Source of the DNA: JBBQSN01 sp038213835
Lineage (GTDB): Bacteria > Actinomycetota > Actinomycetes > Actinomycetales > CAWJMD01
Direction of reading: 5' to 3'
Assembly: GCA_038213835.1 (NCBI GenBank)
Contig: JBBQSN010000014.1
Coordinates: 1 to 32,125 of the forward strand
DNA length: 32,125 bases
Part shown: in pieces, positions 24,261 to 31,855 of the stretch
Layout of the letters: every line of letters begins with the position of its first letter
Position numbering within the stretch: position 1 is the stretch's first letter
The notes under the pieces: generated by a model
Seen by the model: only the letters and a program-made list of their open reading frames with translations
Told to the model about the DNA's origin: nothing
The model's database searches: none
Position numbers and translations under genes: made by a program

Positions 24261-25712
24261 TCAGGCACGTGCGCAGGCCTCGCCGGGGGCGTGGCCGGGC
24301 AGCCTCTGGACCTGGACGACCTGTCGGGTCCCGAGGAGCGTGGTCCAGTCGTGGGCGACGACGAGGCCGGCGGCGTCGGTGCGGGCCTGGACGTGCCAGA
24401 GCCCGGCGGTCTTGTAGCGGTGGCAGCGTCGGGACCTGGGTGACAGGTTCTGCACCGACGTCGGGCCGCGGGGGTGCGGGACGGTGTGGTCCAGGTCGGC
24501 TCTGCCGGCGGGGACACCGCAGCCGGGGAAGGTGCAGACCGGGTCACGGGCCCGGACGTGCTCCACGATCTCCCGGGTGGGCTGGTAGCTCTCCGTCTCG
24601 TGACGGACAGCCTCGGCCAGCGACTGCTTGGCCAGTGCCTGCGTGGTGGCGGCGGTGAGTGTGGCTCGGGTCCAGCCGGTCCCGGGCATCATCCCGACCC
24701 GGACGAGCCGGATGAGCATGCCGTACCGGTCGGCCAGCAGCACGCACGTGCCCGCGCCGCCCGCTCGGGCTTGTCCGGCCAGCACGCGGGCGGTGGGTGC
24801 GCTGACCGGGGTCGGGGCGCCGGTGCCGCGGACCTCCCCGGGGGCATCGGCGGCGGGTCCGTCGTCGAACAGGGTGTCGGCGTTCAGCACCACCCCCAGC
24901 TCACGCCGCACCGTGCCGCCGCTGTTGGACCTGCTCTCGCCGTGGACGGCGTCGTCGATCAGGTCGACCGCGGCCATCCCCTGGGTGCGCCCGGCCAGCT
25001 GTCCGGGGCTCATGCCGCGGACCCCGGCGTCGACGGTGGCGTGGATCCCGTCGACCTGCTCGGTGGGGCCGGTGATGGACATCGTCGACATCGCCGGGTT
25101 CCCCGGGTGCACCCAGACCGAGATCCCGGTCCGGGCCCGGACCTCGTCGCGGACCTGCTCCTCGGTCTGGGTCCGCACCGCGGCCACGGCACGCTCGACG
25201 CGGGCGGTGAACGCCCGCGGCGAGCAGTCGTCCCACGGCCCGACCGGACCCTGACCCGAACCCTGACCTTCGCGTGGTGTCGTCGGGAGCTGGTCCAGCA
25301 CGACCTTCTCGACCTTGCGGGCCAGTGCGTCCGGCAGGCCGGCGACGCCTTCGGCGAGGGTCTGCGCCCGGCCCGGGTCGATCCGGCCCAGTTCCAGGGC
25401 GCCGAGGGTGTCGGTGAGCACCGTGCACAGGGTGCGGGCGACCGGGACCTCCTGCTCGGCCCGGTACGCAGGCAACCCGGTCGCGGCGGACACCTCCAGA
25501 CCGGTCATGACGTCCAGGTCGTGGGACGTGATGGAACCGCCTCGGGTCACGCAGCGGCGGGAGGCGAACCCGACCATCGCACCGGCCCAGGCGTGGGTCT
25601 CGGCGGTGATCGCCCAGATCCACCGGTACCGCTGGGCGGCCCGGGCGCAGTCGGTCAACACGTGCGCCCGCAACCCCGCCACCAGGGTCCGACCGGCATC
25701 CTCCGAGCTCAT
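24261..25712 (-). CDS. DUF222 domain HNH endonuclease (13E12 repeat family)
   Basis: A 483-residue protein from ATG 25712. The long N-terminal DUF222 domain ends before an HNH nuclease module of the treble-clef type: Cys393 and Cys398 (VCTFPGCG), the DLDH motif with His409, Asn422 and the Cys430-His431 pair (RRCHRYKT). Such proteins are repeated many times in actinobacterial genomes, including the 13E12 repeats of Mycobacterium, and are suspected mobile or DNA-damage-linked endonucleases. The gene sits ten bases after a LexA-like box. No paired repeat copies or flanking target duplications are visible in this window, so current mobility cannot be judged. Confidence 0.92.
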   Translation of the reverse strand: MSSEDAGRTLVAGLRAHVLTDCARAAQRYRWIWAITAETHAWAGAMVGFASRRCVTRGGSITSHDLDVMTGLEVSAATGLPAYRAEQEVPVARTLCTVLTDTLGALELGRIDPGRAQTLAEGVAGLPDALARKVEKVVLDQLPTTPREGQGSGQGPVGPWDDCSPRAFTARVERAVAAVRTQTEEQVRDEVRARTGISVWVHPGNPAMSTMSITGPTEQVDGIHATVDAGVRGMSPGQLAGRTQGMAAVDLIDDAVHGESRSNSGGTVRRELGVVLNADTLFDDGPAADAPGEVRGTGAPTPVSAPTARVLAGQARAGGAGTCVLLADRYGMLIRLVRVGMMPGTGWTRATLTAATTQALAKQSLAEAVRHETESYQPTREIVEHVRARDPVCTFPGCGVPAGRADLDHTVPHPRGPTSVQNLSPRSRRCHRYKTAGLWHVQARTDAAGLVVAHDWTTLLGTRQVVQVQRLPGHAPGEACARA

Positions 25713-25722
25713 GCCCCCACAC

Positions 25723-25738
25723 TAGAACACCTGTACGA
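25723..25738 (-). promoter_or_regulatory. LexA-like SOS box before the DUF222/HNH gene
   Basis: TAGAACACCTGTACGA (plus strand) differs at two positions from the actinobacterial LexA consensus TCGAAC-N4-GTTCGA, keeping the AAC/GT core. It lies ten bases before the start codon and covers the presumed transcription start, where LexA would repress. Mycobacterial 13E12-repeat genes are reported to be SOS-linked, which supports the reading. Confidence 0.6.
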
Positions 25739-25853
25739 CAACGACTTCCAGACCGACACCTGTCCACAGGCCACACCCTCAGACCACGACCCGTGGACAC
25801 GTTCCGTGCCCGTGCCACTGAGCTGAGAGGACGACCGGTCGTGGACGGGTCAC

Positions 25854-25859
25854 TAGGGT
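25854..25859 (+). promoter_or_regulatory. Candidate -10 box for a leaderless thiamine-binding-type gene
   Basis: TAGGGT ends seven bases before ATG 25867, and there is no ribosome site. Confidence 0.5.
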
Positions 25860-25866
25860 GGCCGAC

Positions 25867-26184
25867 ATGCTGATCGCCTTCTCCGTCGCTCCCTCCGGCA
25901 CCGGCACCGGCGACTCCGTCTCCGAGGCCGTGGCCGACGCCGTCCGGGTCGTGCGCGAGTCCGGCCTGCCGCACCGCACCGACTCGATGTTCACCACGAT
26001 CGAGGGTGAGTGGGACGAGTGCATGGACGTCGTGCGCCGGGCCTGCGAGGCCGTCGGGCAGCACGGTGACCGCGTCGGCCTGGTCCTGAAGGCCGACATC
26101 CGTCCCGGACGCACAGGTGAGATGCAGGCCAAGCTCGACCGGCTCGAGGCCGTGATCGAGCGCGACATGGCACAGGGGGGCTGA
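25867..26184 (+). CDS. MTH1187/YkoF-type thiamine-binding family protein
   Basis: A 105-residue protein from ATG 25867. The sequence MLIAFSVAPSGTG at the start, then GLPHRTDSMFTTIEGEWDECMDVVRRA and RVGLVLKADIRPGRTGEMQAKL, matches the MTH1187 (DUF77, thiamine-binding) family, a small ferredoxin-like fold that forms tetramers. Members bind thiamine or hydroxymethylpyrimidine in the YkoF relatives, but for most the ligand is unproven. The longer GTG at 25858 would add three residues and ignores the -10 box. The GNAT gene begins 13 bases after the stop, so the two are probably one transcript. Confidence 0.85.
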   Translation: MLIAFSVAPSGTGTGDSVSEAVADAVRVVRESGLPHRTDSMFTTIEGEWDECMDVVRRACEAVGQHGDRVGLVLKADIRPGRTGEMQAKLDRLEAVIERDMAQGG

Positions 26185-26197
26185 CCTGGACGGCTCC

Positions 26198-26707
26198 GTG
26201 CGCCCCGCCGTGCGCGAGGACGCCGGGACGATCGCGCAGGTCCGCCTGGCCTGCTGGCGCGAGGCGTACGCGCACCTCCTGAGCGAGGAGCTCCTGCTCG
26301 CGCAGGAGCAGCGGCACGCCGAGGACACCGCCATGTGGGAGGGGGTCGTGGACGCCGGCCGCCCGGTCGTCGTCGCCGAGGTCGGAGGCGAGGTCGTCGG
26401 CCTGGTGGCGACGTTCGACCACCGGGACCGGACGGGACCGGTGCGCCGACCCGCCGACGAGCACCGACCTGCAGACCTCGAGCTGTGCCTGCTGTACCTG
26501 CTCGCGGCGCGCCACGGAAGCGGTCTCGGCCAGGCGCTGCTCGACGCCGCGATCGGCGACCGGGCCTGCTTCCTCTGGGTGGCAGAGGACAACCCTCGGG
26601 CGCAGGCGTTCTACGCCCGCAACGGTTTCCGACCCGATGGCGTGCGGTACGTCGAGACGAAGTGGGAGGACCTCGTCGAGGTACGCCTGGTCCGCGGCGC
26701 GGCCTAG
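26198..26707 (+). CDS. GNAT-family N-acetyltransferase
   Basis: A 169-residue protein from GTG 26198. The fold is recognisable: VREDAGTIAQVRLACWREAYAHLLSEELL at the start, the central strand PVVVAEVGGEVVGLVATF, the acetyl-CoA loop with ARHGSGLGQALLDAA (the Q/RxxGxG/A motif) and the C-terminal ARAQAFYARNGF-like segment (NPRAQAFYARNGF). Substrate is not predictable. It converges with the beta-propeller gene; the two stops are seven bases apart. No strong ribosome site was seen, so it probably depends on coupling with the preceding gene. Confidence 0.85.
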   Translation: MRPAVREDAGTIAQVRLACWREAYAHLLSEELLLAQEQRHAEDTAMWEGVVDAGRPVVVAEVGGEVVGLVATFDHRDRTGPVRRPADEHRPADLELCLLYLLAARHGSGLGQALLDAAIGDRACFLWVAEDNPRAQAFYARNGFRPDGVRYVETKWEDLVEVRLVRGAA

Positions 26708-26714
26708 CAAGGGA

Positions 26715-28811
26715 TCAGTCCAGCGAGACCGATCCCGTGGCCGCCAGCCCGTCCAGGTCGAGCAGCGTGACGACCCCGCCCTGCTCCCCGGACGACAGGA
26801 CGGCCACCGAGTCGCCGACGGGCATCGCCCGCACGACGGACACCCACTGCTGCTGCGAGCCCGGACGGTAGCTGCCGGCCACCGTGATGCCGCCCGCCTC
26901 GTCCACCGAGAACGCCTGCACCGCAGAGCCTGTCGTGGTGTCCATCGGCATGATCGCGATCCGCTGCTCCGGCAGGAAGGAGAACTGACGCGAGTCGTGC
27001 TCCACCGACGTCCAGGTCTCGTTCTCGGTCCAGGTGTCCACCTGGGTCGGGGCCGCCGGGTCGGAGACGTCGAAGGTCTGCACCAGCACACCGGTGGTCC
27101 GGCCATCGTCGGTGGCGTCCTGCCCGACGCCGACCAGCCGGCCGTCCCCGACAGGGTGCAGGTAGGCCGAGTAGCCCGGCACCTTGAGCTCGCCGGACAC
27201 CGTCGGGGAGGCGGGGTCGGACAGGTCGACCACGTAGAGGGGGTCGGTCTGGCGGAACGTCACCACGGTGGCGACGTCGTCGAACCACCGGACGGCCCGG
27301 ATCGTCTCCCCGACGCCCAGCCCTCCGACCTGGCCCTCCTGGACGAGCTCGCCCTCTCGCTCGGCCAGCACGGTGACGAAGCTCTCCGCGGCGCCCTGCC
27401 CCTGCATCGGGCCCCACACCTGCCCCGTCGTGGTGGCCACCCGCAGCCGGCCGTCGCGCGCCGACATCGCCCAGCGTCCGAGCAGGAACCCGTCCACCTC
27501 GCCGGAGGCCACGTACTCGGTGGCGGCTCCCCCGTCGGTGGCGAACCCGTGCAGCTCGGTGGTGATGTCGCCGGTTTCCTCGACAGCCAGGCCACCGGTC
27601 CACCGCCCCCAGCCGCCCCGGGTCGTCGCGACGTACAGCCGTTCGGCGCTGGCGTAGACGAGGTCGCCGTCCGCGGCGACCGCGGTGGAGTCCACGACCG
27701 GGTCGCCCTGACGGCCGAGGTCGAGCGAGCGCACCAGCACGGTCCCTCCGCCCGCCCCGGACGACGGGTGGGCCAGGTCCGCGCAGCCCACGGCCGGGGT
27801 CGAGCCGGTCACCACGCCCTCGCCGTCCCGCTCCACGGCGGCCGGCAGGAAGTCCTCGCCGGCCATCTGCTCGAGCACCAGCAGGTTGGCGGCCGTCGCC
27901 TCGTTCTCCCACGAGGAGCTCAGGCTCCCGTTCGGGAGCGTCAGCGTCCCCGTGGTCGCGGGGCGCAGCGCGGGTGTCGACGACGTGACGACGCGCACCA
28001 CGCCCTGGCTCAGCCGTGCCCCCACCAGCGTGCCCGTGACCTCCTGCTGCGAGACCAGACGCGGAGCCGACGGGTCCGAGACGTCGACCACCGACGTCGT
28101 GGTCGTGGGGGAGCCGACGGGACCCGGCCACGAGGACCGCTGCACGTCGTCCGGGGCCCCCTGCCCCTCCGCAGCCGTCCAGCCGGACGACAGCAGCACC
28201 ACCCGGTCGCCGTCCAGGAGCAGCTCGGCGGTGCCCGGTTGCGCCGGGACGTCCTGCTCGCCGCCGTCCGACGCGCCGCCCCACCCGCCGTCCCAGCCCC
28301 AGGCGGCGGCCAGGCCGTCAACCGGCAGCGACCCGACCTCGCGCGGGGCGGAGCCCGTGACGTCCAGGACGACCAGCCGGTCGCCGACCGTGGTGAAGAC
28401 CAGCCCGCCGGCCGTCTTCATCAGGTCCGGCTCGTCGACCCCCGCCTCCTGCAGGTTGGTGCCCGTGACCCCGGTGCCGACGGCTGCCGACGCGGCCATC
28501 CCGGAGGCCGGTACCGCCTCGGCCGAGGCCCGCTCCGTGCCCCCGGTGTCGTCGGTGGCGTACGCGGTCGCGTCGACCCCGAGCCCGTACGGACCGACGA
28601 GCGGCCGCAGGGCGTCGACGTACCAGTCGCGCACCTCGGCGCAGTCGTCGAAGGCGCGCAGCCCGTCGGCGGCGGCAGGTGCTGCACCTGGCCCGAACGC
28701 CCCGGTGGCCACCACGGCGGTGGCGGTGGTCGCGACCGCGACGGCGGCGATCCGGGCCACGGCGCGTCGACGGGGACGACGGGGACGACGGGGGTCGGGG
28801 GTGATGTCCAT
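26715..28811 (-). CDS. Secreted beta-propeller domain protein (PF09826-type)
   Basis: From ATG 28811 the protein has 698 residues. It begins with a very basic segment (RRPRRPRRRAVARIAAVAVATTATAVV) that reads as a signal peptide or membrane anchor, with an APAAADG cleavage-like site near residue 49. A CDDCA-type region is absent but AFDDCAEV follows. The hallmark block VTGTNLQEAGVDEPDLMKTAGG near 116-137 identifies the actinobacterial C-terminal beta-propeller family, as do DPLYVVDLSDPASPTVSGELKVPGYSAYLHP and the repeated VVDVSDPSAP/TFDVSDPAAP strands. Such proteins are exported and of unknown role, perhaps binding cell-wall or peptide ligands. An earlier GTG at 28877 would add 22 residues. 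It is divergent from the membrane protein operon at 29003. Confidence 0.88.
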   Translation of the reverse strand: MDITPDPRRPRRPRRRAVARIAAVAVATTATAVVATGAFGPGAAPAAADGLRAFDDCAEVRDWYVDALRPLVGPYGLGVDATAYATDDTGGTERASAEAVPASGMAASAAVGTGVTGTNLQEAGVDEPDLMKTAGGLVFTTVGDRLVVLDVTGSAPREVGSLPVDGLAAAWGWDGGWGGASDGGEQDVPAQPGTAELLLDGDRVVLLSSGWTAAEGQGAPDDVQRSSWPGPVGSPTTTTSVVDVSDPSAPRLVSQQEVTGTLVGARLSQGVVRVVTSSTPALRPATTGTLTLPNGSLSSSWENEATAANLLVLEQMAGEDFLPAAVERDGEGVVTGSTPAVGCADLAHPSSGAGGGTVLVRSLDLGRQGDPVVDSTAVAADGDLVYASAERLYVATTRGGWGRWTGGLAVEETGDITTELHGFATDGGAATEYVASGEVDGFLLGRWAMSARDGRLRVATTTGQVWGPMQGQGAAESFVTVLAEREGELVQEGQVGGLGVGETIRAVRWFDDVATVVTFRQTDPLYVVDLSDPASPTVSGELKVPGYSAYLHPVGDGRLVGVGQDATDDGRTTGVLVQTFDVSDPAAPTQVDTWTENETWTSVEHDSRQFSFLPEQRIAIMPMDTTTGSAVQAFSVDEAGGITVAGSYRPGSQQQWVSVVRAMPVGDSVAVLSSGEQGGVVTLLDLDGLAATGSVSLD

Positions 28812-28925
28812 CAGGTGCCGCCTCGGGTGCCGGGACCGGTTCCACCGGTCGGGTCGTGCGGGTGTGACGCCGCTCACGAGGTCACGGTTCCCGCCTGCTC
28901 GGGCCCGGCGGGTACGGGCCGACGA

Positions 28926-28955
28926 TTGGGGTCTCGGGGGGGTCGCGCCTATGGT
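28926..28955 (+). promoter_or_regulatory. Promoter of the 29003-31838 operon
   Basis: TTGGGG (28926-28931) and TATGGT (28950-28955) are separated by 18 bp, close to the sigma-70-type pattern. The ribosome site AAGGAG follows at 28989-28994, giving a leader of about 40 bases. This is the only promoter in the window with both boxes near consensus. Confidence 0.5.
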
Positions 28956-29002
28956 GGAACGGCTGCTGTACGCCGGGGGTGGACCCAGAAGGAGATCGAT
29001 CA

Positions 29003-29764
29003 GTGCTCGCTCGACGTGCCCTCGTGGCCGCGCTCACGGTGTTCGCCGTGCTCGGCGTGGCCGCGCTCGTGGTCGGCATCGGGATGCGCACGTTCTGGCT
29101 GCCGCCGGACACCGTGACCTCGACGGCTGAGGTGTCCGCGGGGCCGGTGGCCCTCACCGCGCCCGGTGTCCTGGAGATGCGCGACGGACCCGTGACCGCC
29201 GAGCTCTCCGGCGAGGGGGTCGTGCACCTGGCCCGGATGCGCGAGGAGGACGCCCTCGCCTGGGTCGGCGCCTCCGCCCACACCACGCTCACCGGCCTGC
29301 AGGACGAGACCACGCTGTCCACCGAGGTCACCGAGGGTGAGGCCAGCGTGCCCGACCCGGCCGGCTCGGTGATGTGGCTCGACAGCGAGTCCGGCGAGAG
29401 CGAGGTCGCCCTGACCTGGGAGGACCGGCCCGGTCGCTACCTGCTGGTGGCGGCGGGTGACGGCACCACGGCCCCGCAACGGATCGCCCTCACCTGGCCT
29501 GTCGTCGTCTCCACCCCGTACGCCACGCCGCTGGTCGTGCTGGGAGTCGTGCTGCTGGTCCTGGCCGTGGGTCTCGGCGTCCTGCTCGCGTTGCGGCGCG
29601 GCCGCCGCCGGACGTCGGTCGACACCGGCACCCGCACCGGCACCGAGACCGACGCCGGCACCGAGACCGACGCCGGCACCGAGACCGACGCCGGCACCGC
29701 GACCGACGCCGGCACCGCGACCGAGACCGCCCTGACCGATCGTCCCGAGGAGGTGCGGAAGTGA
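29003..29764 (+). CDS. Two-helix membrane protein with a Thr/Asp-rich repeat tail
   Basis: From GTG 29003, eight bases after AAGGAG, the protein has 253 residues. One transmembrane helix lies at about 7-27 and another at about 176-197; between them is a Ser/Thr-rich, probably extracellular beta domain (SAGPVALTAPGVLEMRDGPVTAELSG). The C-terminal cytoplasmic tail is basic (LRRGRRRT) and then a six-residue tandem repeat TETDAG. I do not recognise the family. Its stop overlaps the next start (GTGA), so it is coupled to the lipoprotein and the CnoX-like protein, suggesting an envelope function. Confidence 0.7.
   Translation: MLARRALVAALTVFAVLGVAALVVGIGMRTFWLPPDTVTSTAEVSAGPVALTAPGVLEMRDGPVTAELSGEGVVHLARMREEDALAWVGASAHTTLTGLQDETTLSTEVTEGEASVPDPAGSVMWLDSESGESEVALTWEDRPGRYLLVAAGDGTTAPQRIALTWPVVVSTPYATPLVVLGVVLLVLAVGLGVLLALRRGRRRTSVDTGTRTGTETDAGTETDAGTETDAGTATDAGTATETALTDRPEEVRK
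29642..29731 (+). repeat. 18-bp tandem repeat encoding a TETDAG tail
   Basis: Five 18-bp units: the first three (29642-29659, 29660-29677, 29678-29695) are identical (ACCGAGACCGACGCCGGC), the fourth (29696-29713) has one change and the fifth (29714-29731) several. The identical units suggest recent slippage. They encode the end of the membrane protein. Confidence 0.9.
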
Positions 29765-30816
29765 CCGTCCCTGCCCGACAGACCCGCCGGACCCGACAGA
29801 CCCGCCGGACCCGACAGACCGGACGTCGTTCGTTCGGCGCGATCGGCCTCGGCCTGCTCGTGCTCGTGACCGGCTGCAGCACCGAGCCGCTGCCCGAGCC
29901 GGCGCCGAACCCCTCCGACGTCGCCGTGCCCGTCGTCAGCGACGCCCAGCTGGACGCCTCGCTCGAGGTGATCGGAGTCGCTCTCGCAGCCGGCGACGAG
30001 GCCGGCGACCCGACGCTGCTCGCTCCCGCCCTGGTCGGTCCGGCGCTCGCGCAGCGCACCGGGTCGTACGGCGTGAGGGAGCGTGACGCGAACCTCGACT
30101 TCGCGGTGCCGCTCGGTACCGAACGCCTGCAGGACGTCGTGCCGGCCGAGCAGGAGTGGCCGCGCACCGTGATGACCGTGACCCGGCAGTCCGCCGCCGA
30201 CGAGGCCCCCGACCTCATGGTGCTGACCCAGGCCTCCCCGCGGGACCCCTACCAGCTGGCTGCGTACACCGAGATGGCCGGCGGCGCGACGCTGCCGCTC
30301 ACCGGCGGCACCGACCAGGGCGTCGACGTGCTCGCCCCCGACGCCACCGGTCGGCTGGTCACCCCCGAGGCCGCGGTCGCCCGCTACGCCGACCTGCTCA
30401 CCAAGGGCGCCGAGAGCAAGAACGCGGCGCTGTTCGCGCCGAGCTCCTTCACCGACGACGTCGTCTCCGTGCAGGCGAGCACCCGCACGTCGCTGACCGT
30501 CGACTGCCGCGGCTGCTTCGAGTTCGCGGTGGCGCACACCCCGCAGGCCGGGTCGATCTGGTCGTTCAGCACCGAGGACGGCGGCGCCCTGGTCGTCGGG
30601 GCGATCGACGCCGCGATGACGATCAAGGCCAAGAAGGGCTACAAGATGAACCTGCAGGCGGAGTTCAAGGCCGTCTCGGGCAAGGCCCAGATCACCAGCG
30701 CGGGAAGCTTCTCGCACGTCGAGGTGGTCGCCCTGTACGTGCCTGCGCAGGGCGAGGGCGACACCGTCCAGGTGCTGGCGGTCGACCGGGTGCCCACCGC
30801 GGGCACGGTCTCCTGA
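29761..30816 (+). CDS. Lipoprotein of unknown function
   Basis: A 351-residue protein from GTG 29761, overlapping the previous stop. A long basic, repeat-bearing N-terminus precedes a hydrophobic stretch and the lipobox LVTGC (Cys39), so it should be lipidated and anchored outside the membrane. The mature part has DAQLDASLEVIGVALAAGDE, LTQASPRDPYQLAAYTEMAGG and a C-terminal domain with KKGYKMNLQAEFKAVSGKAQI. Two extra cysteines (SLTVDCRGCFEF) form a CxxC. I recognise no named family; the middle resembles other uncharacterised actinobacterial lipoproteins. An alternative internal start would drop the repeat segment but none has a ribosome site. Confidence 0.75.
   Translation: MTVPARQTRRTRQTRRTRQTGRRSFGAIGLGLLVLVTGCSTEPLPEPAPNPSDVAVPVVSDAQLDASLEVIGVALAAGDEAGDPTLLAPALVGPALAQRTGSYGVRERDANLDFAVPLGTERLQDVVPAEQEWPRTVMTVTRQSAADEAPDLMVLTQASPRDPYQLAAYTEMAGGATLPLTGGTDQGVDVLAPDATGRLVTPEAAVARYADLLTKGAESKNAALFAPSSFTDDVVSVQASTRTSLTVDCRGCFEFAVAHTPQAGSIWSFSTEDGGALVVGAIDAAMTIKAKKGYKMNLQAEFKAVSGKAQITSAGSFSHVEVVALYVPAQGEGDTVQVLAVDRVPTAGTVS
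29774..29820 (+). repeat. 18-bp tandem repeat in the lipoprotein N-terminus
   Basis: Two identical 18-bp units CCCGACAGACCCGCCGGA (29774-29791 and 29792-29809) plus a partial third (29810-29820) encode repeated RQTRRT before the signal segment. It lies 42 bases after the unrelated 18-bp repeat of the gene before. Confidence 0.9.
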
Positions 30817-30833
30817 CGAGTGGAGCTGACCAG

Positions 30834-31838
30834 ATGACCCAGCCACCCATCCCCCCGAGCGCGGGCCTCCACCTCCGGGGGGCCGTCGACCTGTCGGCGA
30901 TGTCGCGTCGCCCGCCCGGCCCCGCGGGTCCTACCGCGAGCAGCCTGCCCGCCGCCGCCCCGCAGCCGGGCGGCGCGCAGCCTGCCGGTGCGGCCGGGCC
31001 CTCCCTGCCGTCGCCCGTCCTCGACGTCACCGTCGCGACCTTCGAGCGCGTGGTGCAGCTGTCGACGACGGTGCCCGTGGTCGTCGACCTGTGGACGTCC
31101 AGATCGCCTGCCAGCACGCAGTTCTCGGCGCTGATGGCGTCCATCGCGCTCGAGCTCGACGGACGGCTGCTGCTCGCCCGGGTCGACGTCGACACCGAGC
31201 CACAGATCGCCCAGGCCGTCGGCGTGCAGCAGGTGCCGGCCGTGATGGCCGTGGTGGGCGGCCAGCCGGTGCCGCTGTTCGAGGGCGCCGCCACCGAGGC
31301 CCAGGTGCGCCAGGTCTTCGACCAGCTGCTCGCCCTGGCGGCGCAGCAGGGTGTCACGGGGCAGATCACGGTGACGGGCGAGGGCGATGCCCCCGACGCC
31401 GCGGAGCAGGACGCCGAGCCCGAGCTGCCCCCGCTGCACCAGGAGGCGTTCGACGCCATCGAGCGCGACGACCTGGACGCCGCGGACGCGGCCTACCGCA
31501 AGGCGCTGGCCGAGAACCCCCGCGACGCAGAGGCGTCCGCCGGCCTGGCCCAGGTGGGCCTGATGCGCCGCACCCACGACGCCGACCTGGCCCAGGCCCG
31601 GCAGGCCGCGGCGTCCGCTCCCGACGACGTCGACGCCTCGCTCCTGGTGGCCGACCTCGACGTCCTCGGCGGGCACGTCGAGGACGCCTTCACGCGGTTG
31701 GTCGACATGGTGCGTCGCACCGCGGGAGAGGACCGCGACCGGGTGCGCGTGCGACTGGTCGAGCTGTTCGACGTCGTCGGCGGCGACGACCCCCGGGTGA
31801 TCGAAGCCCGACGGGCCCTGGCCAGCGCCCTGTTCTGA
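30834..31838 (+). CDS. CnoX-like thioredoxin/TPR protein lacking active-site cysteines
   Basis: A 334-residue protein from ATG 30834, with GGAG eight bases upstream. After a Pro/Ala-rich disordered start (1-60) comes a thioredoxin fold (about 63-170: VVVDLWTSRSPASTQF, RVDVDTEPQIAQAVGVQQVPAVMAV) and then tetratricopeptide-like helices (AYRKALAENPRDAEASAGLAQV, DDVDASLLVADLDVLGG). This matches the CnoX/YbbN chaperedoxin layout, which protects proteins from oxidation and hands clients to GroEL. The usual CxxC (or SxxC) position reads SPAS (91-94), so no thiol chemistry is possible there; only a holdase role remains. It ends the operon and converges with the ANTAR gene, 17 bases apart. Confidence 0.88.
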   Translation: MTQPPIPPSAGLHLRGAVDLSAMSRRPPGPAGPTASSLPAAAPQPGGAQPAGAAGPSLPSPVLDVTVATFERVVQLSTTVPVVVDLWTSRSPASTQFSALMASIALELDGRLLLARVDVDTEPQIAQAVGVQQVPAVMAVVGGQPVPLFEGAATEAQVRQVFDQLLALAAQQGVTGQITVTGEGDAPDAAEQDAEPELPPLHQEAFDAIERDDLDAADAAYRKALAENPRDAEASAGLAQVGLMRRTHDADLAQARQAAASAPDDVDASLLVADLDVLGGHVEDAFTRLVDMVRRTAGEDRDRVRVRLVELFDVVGGDDPRVIEARRALASALF

Positions 31839-31855
31839 GGTCCCGCTCCGGACGG

